Origin: Pseudomonadota bacterium
GTDB taxonomy: Bacteria > Pseudomonadota > Alphaproteobacteria > Acetobacterales > Acetobacteraceae
Assembly (NCBI GenBank): GCA_021808185.1
Contig: JAKBCB010000239.1
Coordinates: 1 to 6,129, forward strand
Direction of reading: 5' to 3'
DNA: 6,129 nt
This document shows, one piece after another, positions 1 to 6,129 of this stretch (its first letter is position 1; each line of letters starts with the position of its first letter). Position numbers and translations under genes: made by a program. Under the pieces are notes generated by a model that did no database searches, was not told the DNA's origin, and saw nothing but the letters and a program-made list of their open reading frames with translations.

Positions 1-1
1 G

Positions 2-2434
<2,433 letters not shown>

Positions 2435-2486
2435 GCATGGCAGCCAACGGTGAAAGGTTTTACGGCAAACTAAAGTGCTATTTATC

Positions 2487-2513
2487 TTGACCACGACCCG
2501 ATCGCGGTAATCT
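2487..2513 (+). promoter_or_regulatory. Candidate sigma70-type promoter for the small gene
   Basis: TTGACC (2487-2492) matches the -35 consensus at five of six positions. TAATCT (2508-2513) is a plausible -10 but leaves a short 15-base spacer; reading the -10 as ATCTAT (2510-2515) gives 17 bases with a poorer match. An AT-rich stretch just upstream (about 2469-2485) could act as an UP-like element. Transcription would start near 2520 and give a leader of about 140 bases before the ATG at 2662. The placement in the only AT-rich patch, just ahead of an orphan gene, supports the call; the imperfect spacing weakens it. Confidence 0.35.
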
Positions 2514-2525
2514 ATGGTCATGGTC
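2489..2525. repeat. Inverted repeat of paired GACC/GGTC half-sites over the candidate promoter
   Basis: The left arm GACCACGACC (2489-2498) and the right arm GGTCATGGTC (2516-2525) are reverse complements at 9 of 10 positions, separated by 17 bases. Each arm is itself a doublet: GACC at 2489 and 2495, GGTC at 2516 and 2522. The right arm is part of a perfect tandem ATGGTC duplication (2514-2525). The arms lie against the candidate -35 and just after the candidate -10, a position fitting a repressor operator. If transcribed from upstream, the arms could also form a hairpin with a long loop. No specific regulator is recognised. Confidence 0.35.
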
Positions 2526-2585
2526 CCACGGGATCGGGAGGAGACACGGTCGGCGGACGCGGGAGCGTTGGGGCCGGCCGGATGC

Positions 2586-2661
2586 GAACTCCGCGCGGCA
2601 ACTCGCCGCCCCGGTCGCGCCGGACCGAACGCGCGCCATCGTGCGCGGCGGGGGGGAGTTC
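2586..2661 (+). promoter_or_regulatory. Leader that can fold to hide the small gene's ribosome-binding site
   Basis: GAACTCC at 2586-2592 is the exact reverse complement of GGAGTTC at 2655-2661, which is the Shine-Dalgarno core running up to the ATG at 2662. Between these arms lie two adjacent local hairpins: CGGTC (2612-2616) with GACCG (2623-2627) around a six-base loop, and CGCGC (2630-2634) with GCGCG (2643-2647) around an eight-base loop. Together they make a closed, branched fold with the ribosome-binding site in the outer helix. GAAC at 2627-2630 could pair with GTTC at 2658-2661 instead, giving an alternative state. The pairings are read directly from sequence; a regulatory role is inference, since short GC helices arise easily in DNA of this composition. 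Confidence 0.3.
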
Positions 2662-2883
2662 ATGTTGCAATCGCATATTGTCGAAATCGACGGCAATTTC
2701 GTCGGCGCGGCCGTGCGCCAGCCGGACGGCTACCGGTTCAAGGCCGTGGATGTCCGCCTCGACGCGATCGACGGCAGGGTGTTGCCGAGCCTGCCGGAAC
2801 TGCACCGCGTGGTCCGCGCCGCGTTCTTCGGCTGCCGCGCGCCACAGGCATCGCCCATGTCCAACGTCGCGCGCATGGTCTGA
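2662..2883 (+). CDS. Small conserved-looking hypothetical protein, 73 aa
   Basis: I do not recognise a named family. The protein starts MLQSHIVEIDGNFVGAAV and continues with YRFKAVDVRLDAIDG and a PSLPELHRVVR segment. It has no signal peptide or membrane helix and mixes beta-like segments with a short helix, as expected of a small soluble domain. The pattern of an IDG-xFVGAAV strand, YRF-x-AVD, DG and PSL-helix feels familiar from uncharacterised small proteins of Acetobacteraceae, but I cannot confirm this. I chose the ATG at 2662 because GGGGGGAG lies directly upstream, although the gap from GGAG to the start is only 3 bases. In-frame alternatives are GTG at 2641 (80 aa) and TTG at 2665. The normal amino-acid composition, unlike the Arg/Ala-rich or His/Gln-rich shadow frames nearby, favours a real gene. 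It ends 7 bases before the convergent livM. Confidence 0.65.
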   Translation: MLQSHIVEIDGNFVGAAVRQPDGYRFKAVDVRLDAIDGRVLPSLPELHRVVRAAFFGCRAPQASPMSNVARMV

Positions 2884-2890
2884 GCGCGCC

Positions 2891-3961
2891 TCAGCCGCGC
2901 CGGCGTCGCAGGCTGCCGACGATGCCGGCGGGCAGGAAATACACGATCAGCACGAACAGCAGGCCGAGCCACAGCAGCCAGCGGTCCGGGTCCAGGATCA
3001 GCGGCAGCACCGGCCAGCCCGCAAGCGCGGCGGAGACGGCCTGCAACGCCGGTTGCAGGTAATATTCCGCCAGCACGATCACCACAGCACCCAGCGCCGG
3101 GCCATACAGCGTGCCCATGCCGCCGATCACCACCATCAGCAGGATGTCCACCATCACGGAAAACGACAGCGTCGCGTCCGGCCCGGTGTAGCGCAGCAGC
3201 AGCGCCATCAGCCCGCCCGCCAGCGCCGCGATGCCGGCGGCGATGGCGCTGGCGAGCGTGCGATAGACGATGGTGCGGTAGCCCAGCGCCTCGGCGCGGA
3301 ACGCGTTTTCCCGAATCGCCAGCAGCACGCGACCGAACGGGGAATTGACGATGCGCAGCATCAGCAGGAACAGCAGCAGCGCGGCCACGAAGATCAGGTA
3401 GTAGGTCAGCAGCCGGCCATCGACGCGCACGCCGAACAACGGGTCGCGCAGCAGGCGGAACGAGGGGCTGAGGGCGCGGGGGACGGAAAAACTCAACCCG
3501 TCCTCGCCGCCGGTGACACCGCGCCATTGCGTCGCCAGCACCTGCGCCAGGCTGGCGGCGGCGAGCGTGATCATGGAGAAAAAGATCGCCTGCACGCGCA
3601 GGCTGAGCAGCGTGATGCCGGCCGCGACCACCGCCGCGAGCACGGCGCCGCCGGCCATGCCCACGGCCACCGCGTCCCAGCCGACCCAGCCATGGGCGAG
3701 CGGGATGGCCACCGCGTAGGCGCCGATGGCGAAGAACACCGCGTGCGCCAGCGAGACGATGCCGGTGTAGCCGAGCACCATGTCGTAGCTGCCGGCGAGC
3801 ACGATGAAGATGCAGATGCGCGCCGCCGCCGCCATCGCCTTGGTGCCGGGCAGCGCGAACGGCAGCACCGCGAGACCCAGCAGCACCGCCAGCAGCAGCG
3901 CCGAGACCAGCCGGTGCCCCGGCCGGTCGCCGGAGAGCAGGCGCCAGACCAGCACCCTCAT
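2891..3961 (-). CDS. livM: Branched-chain amino acid-type ABC transporter permease LivM
   Basis: This is the second inner-membrane permease of a HAAT-family importer. It pairs with LivH to form the channel energised by LivG and LivF. The protein has 356 aa, the usual size outside enterobacteria, whose LivM is longer. Many hydrophobic segments are visible, beginning about residues 18-38. Family motifs are GYTGIVSLAHAVFFAIGAY (residues 64-82), TGGEDGLS (150-157) and the cytoplasmic ATPase-contacting loop SPFGRVLLAIREN...AEALGY (207-228). These are followed by a GGMGTLYGPALGA segment and an Arg-rich tail (SLRRRRG). The start ATG at 3961-3959 overlaps the livH stop as ATGA. The same frame stays open far upstream, but that extension is a shadow of livH, and the overlap plus the family N-terminus fix the start. 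No strong Shine-Dalgarno is seen, consistent with translational coupling. It is the last gene of the visible operon; substrate specificity cannot be read from the permease. Confidence 0.93.
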   Translation of the reverse strand: MRVLVWRLLSGDRPGHRLVSALLLAVLLGLAVLPFALPGTKAMAAAARICIFIVLAGSYDMVLGYTGIVSLAHAVFFAIGAYAVAIPLAHGWVGWDAVAVGMAGGAVLAAVVAAGITLLSLRVQAIFFSMITLAAASLAQVLATQWRGVTGGEDGLSFSVPRALSPSFRLLRDPLFGVRVDGRLLTYYLIFVAALLLFLLMLRIVNSPFGRVLLAIRENAFRAEALGYRTIVYRTLASAIAAGIAALAGGLMALLLRYTGPDATLSFSVMVDILLMVVIGGMGTLYGPALGAVVIVLAEYYLQPALQAVSAALAGWPVLPLILDPDRWLLWLGLLFVLIVYFLPAGIVGSLRRRRG

Positions 3962-4929
3962 GACCGGACCAGCGGCAACAGGCCGCGCGGGCGCCACAGC
4001 AGCACCAGCACCATCAGCGCGATGTTGCTGCCCAGCGCCAGCCGGGGTTCCAGGAAGCCCACGTAGTTCGCCGTCAGCCCCACCAGAGCCGCGCCCGCGA
4101 AACAGCCGCCGACCGAGCCGAGGCCGCCGATGATGACGACGATGAACACCAGGATGGTCATGTCGGCGCCGATCGCGGCCGTCACCGTCTCCTGATAGAC
4201 GGCCCACATCACGCCGCCGATGCCGGCCAGCGCCGTGCCGGCCACGAACACACCGACGAACAGCCGGCGGATGCGGTAGCCCAGCGCCTCGACCATCTCG
4301 CGGTTTTCCACCCCCGCGCGCACCAGCAGGCCGATGCGGGTGCGGTTCAGCACCAGATGCATCGCGGCGAACACCAGCAGGCCGAGCGCGACCGCGACCA
4401 GACGGAATTTCTCCACCGCGGCACCGGCCAGGATCAGGCTGCCGCGCAGCAGCGCGGGTTTCGCCACCTGCAACGGCTGCGCGCCCCAGGCGGCGAGGAT
4501 CAGTTGCTCGGCCACGATCATGCCGCCGACGGTGATCAGGATCTGTTGCAGATGCTTGCCGTGCACGCGGCGGATGATCGCGCGTTCGAACACCACGCCC
4601 GCCGCCCCGCTGGCCAGCGCCGCCGCCGCGACGGCGACGGCAAGGGCCGCGAGATTGAGCGCAAGGCTGTCCGCCCCGGCCCAGCCCGCGAGCCAGCCGA
4701 GCACGCTGACGGCCACATACGCGCCGAGCGTGATGAAGGCGCCGTGGGCGAAGTTCAGCACGTCCATCAGGCCGAAGATCAAGGTCAGGCCGGAGGCCAT
4801 GAGGAACAGCATCATGCCCATCGCGGCGCCGGCCGCCGTCAGCGCGACCCAGGTCGGGAACGGCATCAGCGGCAGCGCCAGCAGCGCGATGGCGGGAACG
4901 ATGGCCAGCGCCGGCCAGTCGCGGCTCAT
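3958..4929 (-). CDS. livH: Branched-chain amino acid-type ABC transporter permease LivH
   Basis: This is the first inner-membrane permease of the importer, and partner of LivM. The protein has 323 aa, slightly longer than the usual 290-310, with an extra N-terminal hydrophobic stretch (residues 8-33) before the core. The hallmark is the GLTLIFGLMDVLNFAHGAFITLGAY stretch at residues 47-71, with conserved Asn59, His62 and Gly63. Next come FERAIIRRVHGKHLQQILITVGG (114-136), the cytoplasmic ATPase-contacting loop NRTRIGLLVRAGVENREMVEALGY (195-218), a late IIGGLGSVGG glycine motif and the terminal LLWRPRGLLPL. The start ATG at 4929-4927 overlaps the livF stop as ATGA, and its own stop overlaps the livM start in the same way. 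A weak GGCGAG precedes the start. The product could equally be labelled an amide or urea-type permease, because the family shares these motifs. Confidence 0.93.
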   Translation of the reverse strand: MSRDWPALAIVPAIALLALPLMPFPTWVALTAAGAAMGMMLFLMASGLTLIFGLMDVLNFAHGAFITLGAYVAVSVLGWLAGWAGADSLALNLAALAVAVAAAALASGAAGVVFERAIIRRVHGKHLQQILITVGGMIVAEQLILAAWGAQPLQVAKPALLRGSLILAGAAVEKFRLVAVALGLLVFAAMHLVLNRTRIGLLVRAGVENREMVEALGYRIRRLFVGVFVAGTALAGIGGVMWAVYQETVTAAIGADMTILVFIVVIIGGLGSVGGCFAGAALVGLTANYVGFLEPRLALGSNIALMVLVLLWRPRGLLPLVRS

Positions 4930-5654
4930 TGATGGCTCGCCAGGCTGAGGCCGAGCAGGCGGGCCTGCAACGCCTCGTCGGCCGCGAGGTCGCGCATGGT
5001 GCCGGTGTGCACCACGCGCCCGTCATCCATCACCGCCACGTCGTCGCCGAGCGCGCTTGCCATGTGGAAATTCTGTTCCACCATCAGGATCGTGGTGCTG
5101 GTGTGCTTGAGCGCCTGGAACGCCTCGATCAGTTGGCCGATCACGGCCGGGGCGAGGCCCTTGGTGGGTTCATCGACGATGATGAGCCGGCGATCCTCAA
5201 TGATAGCGCGGGCGATGGCCACCATCTGTTTCTGGCCGCCGGAGAGGGTGCCGGCGGCTTGCTGGAATTTCTGCTTCAGCACCGGAAACACGGCAAACAC
5301 CCGCGCAAGCCGCGCCGGGTCCAGCCCCGCCGGGCCGGACGCCAGCAGCAGGTTTTCCCGCACCGTCAATTGGCCGAAAATGCCCATGGTTTCCGGCACA
5401 TAGGCGATGCCGAGGCGGGCGATGCCGGGTGTTGCGCGCGCCGTGATCGGCTGGCCGGCGAAGGCGATGGTGCCGGCGCTGGCACGCCACAGGCCCATGA
5501 TGGTGCGCAGCGTCGTGGTCTTACCGGCACCGTTGCGCCCCAGCAGCATGGTCAGCCGCCCGGCGCGCACCGCGAGGTCCACGCCATGCAGGATGTGGTA
5601 GCGCCCGATATGCGTGTGCACGCCGGACAGGCGCAGGAGCACGTCGTCAGCCAT
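4926..5654 (-). CDS. livF: Branched-chain amino acid-type ABC transporter ATPase LivF
   Basis: This is one of the two cytoplasmic ATPases that power the LivHM permease. The protein has 242 aa, a typical LivF length. Motifs are Walker A GRNGAGKTT (residues 39-47, Lys45), the LivF-type Q-loop replacement YVPE with IFGQLTVREN (85-101), signature LSGGQKQMVAIARA (137-150), Walker B LIIVDEP with catalytic Glu162 (157-163), and VEQN (192-195). In VEQN a Gln takes the place of the usual switch His, which is normal for LivF and separates it from LivG. It starts with ATG at 5654, eight bases before the end of livG, and ends overlapping livH by four bases, so it is the second gene of the visible coupled operon. 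No strong Shine-Dalgarno is seen before the ATG, again fitting coupling. Confidence 0.95.
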   Translation of the reverse strand: MADDVLLRLSGVHTHIGRYHILHGVDLAVRAGRLTMLLGRNGAGKTTTLRTIMGLWRASAGTIAFAGQPITARATPGIARLGIAYVPETMGIFGQLTVRENLLLASGPAGLDPARLARVFAVFPVLKQKFQQAAGTLSGGQKQMVAIARAIIEDRRLIIVDEPTKGLAPAVIGQLIEAFQALKHTSTTILMVEQNFHMASALGDDVAVMDDGRVVHTGTMRDLAADEALQARLLGLSLASHQ

Positions 5655-6129
5655 CGGCGGCCCGCACGCCCAGATACGCCTCCCGCACGATGGCGGAGGC
5701 CACCACGTCCGCCGGCGCGCCGTCCGCCACCAGGGCGCCCTGATGCAGCACCACCACGCGGTCGGCGAGGCGGCGGACCACGTCCATCTTGTGCTCGACC
5801 AGCAGAATGGTGCCGCTGCCCTCGGCCTTGATCGCCTCGATCAGATCCAGGATCACCGGCACCTCATCGACGCTCATGCCGGCGGTGGGTTCGTCGAACA
5901 TGAAGATGCTCGGCTCCAGCGCCAGCAGGATCGCCACTTCCAGCTTGCGCTGGTCGCCGTGGCTGAGGGCGGAGGCGGGCAGGCGGGCGCGCGGGGCGAG
6001 GTGGACGCGCTCCAGCGCCGCCATGGCGCGGTCGCGCAGGTTCACGAGGGTCGAAGCCATCCCGAACATGCGCAGCCCGACGCCGGCGCGCGCCTGCACC
6101 GCGAGGCGGACGTTTTCCAGCACCGTGAG
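5647..6129 (-). CDS. livG: Branched-chain amino acid-type ABC transporter ATPase LivG, 5' end cut off by window edge
   Basis: This is the C-terminal part of the second ATPase of the importer. The frame is open to base 6129 and begins LTVLENVRLAVQA, the LivG segment that follows the Q-loop. The GTG at 6123 is the internal Val of LTVLENV, not a start. The window holds 160 residues of a protein that is usually about 250, so the Walker A half lies beyond the right edge. Visible motifs, numbered from the first visible residue, are signature LSHGDQRKLEVA (55-66, the His variant normal in LivG), Walker B IFMFDEPTAGM (75-85) with Glu80, and the switch His in LLVEHKMDVV. The stop (5649-5647) lies inside livF, an 8-base overlap. 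Any binding-protein gene and the operon promoter would be further upstream, outside the window. Confidence 0.93.
   Translation of the reverse strand, partial: LTVLENVRLAVQARAGVGLRMFGMASTLVNLRDRAMAALERVHLAPRARLPASALSHGDQRKLEVAILLALEPSIFMFDEPTAGMSVDEVPVILDLIEAIKAEGSGTILLVEHKMDVVRRLADRVVVLHQGALVADGAPADVVASAIVREAYLGVRAADG

Larger units (their letters stand above)
2435..2661 (+). other. Intergenic region and leader between uvrA and the small gene
   Basis: This stretch of 227 bases shows no convincing coding frame of its own. The first part, to about 2490, is clearly poorer in G+C than anything else in the window, for example the A/T-rich run at 2469-2488. The rest is very GC-rich. It contains a candidate promoter, an inverted repeat and a structured leader, each listed separately. 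I see no good rho-independent terminator for uvrA: no stable GC stem followed by a T run occurs after 2434. Confidence 0.7.

Noticed and set aside
2435..2490. A rho-independent terminator after uvrA
   Set aside because: Only weak pairings such as TAAA/TTTA (2471-2484) are present, with no stable GC stem followed by a T run.
2586..2630. A possible alphaproteobacterial LexA box (GAAC-N7-GAAC)
   Set aside because: GAAC occurs at 2586 and 2627 but not at the required 7-base spacing; no SOS box is visible in the window.
2582..4066. A 494-residue open frame on the + strand, antisense to livM
   Set aside because: It is rich in His, Gln, Arg and Asp, lacks any domain motif, and lies opposite well-supported livM. 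It is a mirror of GC-biased codon use.
2891..5026. A single 711-residue fused protein containing LivM
   Set aside because: The part upstream of 3961 is the out-of-frame shadow of livH; the ATGA overlap at 3958-3961 and the family N-terminus mark the true livM start.
5166..5178. Missing catalytic switch His in LivF (VEQN instead of VEHN)
   Set aside because: Gln at this position is a normal LivF feature; LivG in the same operon keeps the His. The coordinates given are approximate within livF.
4334..5831. Long + strand open frames opposite livH, livF and livG (about 190-300 residues)
   Set aside because: They show the same low-complexity antisense composition and overlap each other in different frames, and the opposite strand carries complete ABC transporter motifs.

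Overview
The window comes from a high-GC bacterial chromosome, roughly 70% G+C by eye with third codon positions almost all G or C. It most resembles an alphaproteobacterium, and Acetobacteraceae is a reasonable guess. Two things point there. The second Walker A of UvrA reads GVSGGGKST, with Gly where enterobacterial UvrA has Ser, which I recall as the usual alphaproteobacterial form. The branched-chain amino-acid type ABC genes are also of a style common in that class. The assignment below class level is inference.

Layout: positions 2-2434 (+) hold the 3' six-sevenths or so of uvrA, the ATPase and damage-recognition subunit of nucleotide excision repair; its start lies off the left edge. Positions 2435-2661 are non-coding, with an AT-rich patch, a candidate sigma70 promoter, a GACC/GGTC inverted repeat and a leader that could fold over the ribosome-binding site. 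They precede a small unrecognised gene at 2662-2883 (+, 73 aa). Seven bases later the opposite strand begins to code. Positions 2891-6129 (-) carry four tightly packed genes in transcription order livG (cut by the right edge), livF, livH, livM. They overlap by 8, 4 and 4 bases and so form one translationally coupled operon.

How they work together: LivH and LivM are the two membrane permeases, and LivG and LivF are the two ATPases, of a HAAT-family importer (hydrophobic amino acids, amides or related small molecules). The periplasmic substrate-binding protein that would set specificity is not in the window; if linked, it lies upstream of livG beyond the right edge. UvrA has no functional link to the transporter. 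The two units simply converge, with the small gene between them.

The coding content is ordinary chromosomal housekeeping and transport. I found no mobile element, CRISPR array, RNA gene or defence system. The only parts not explained by known families are the small gene and its leader at about 2435-2883, where most of the findings lie.
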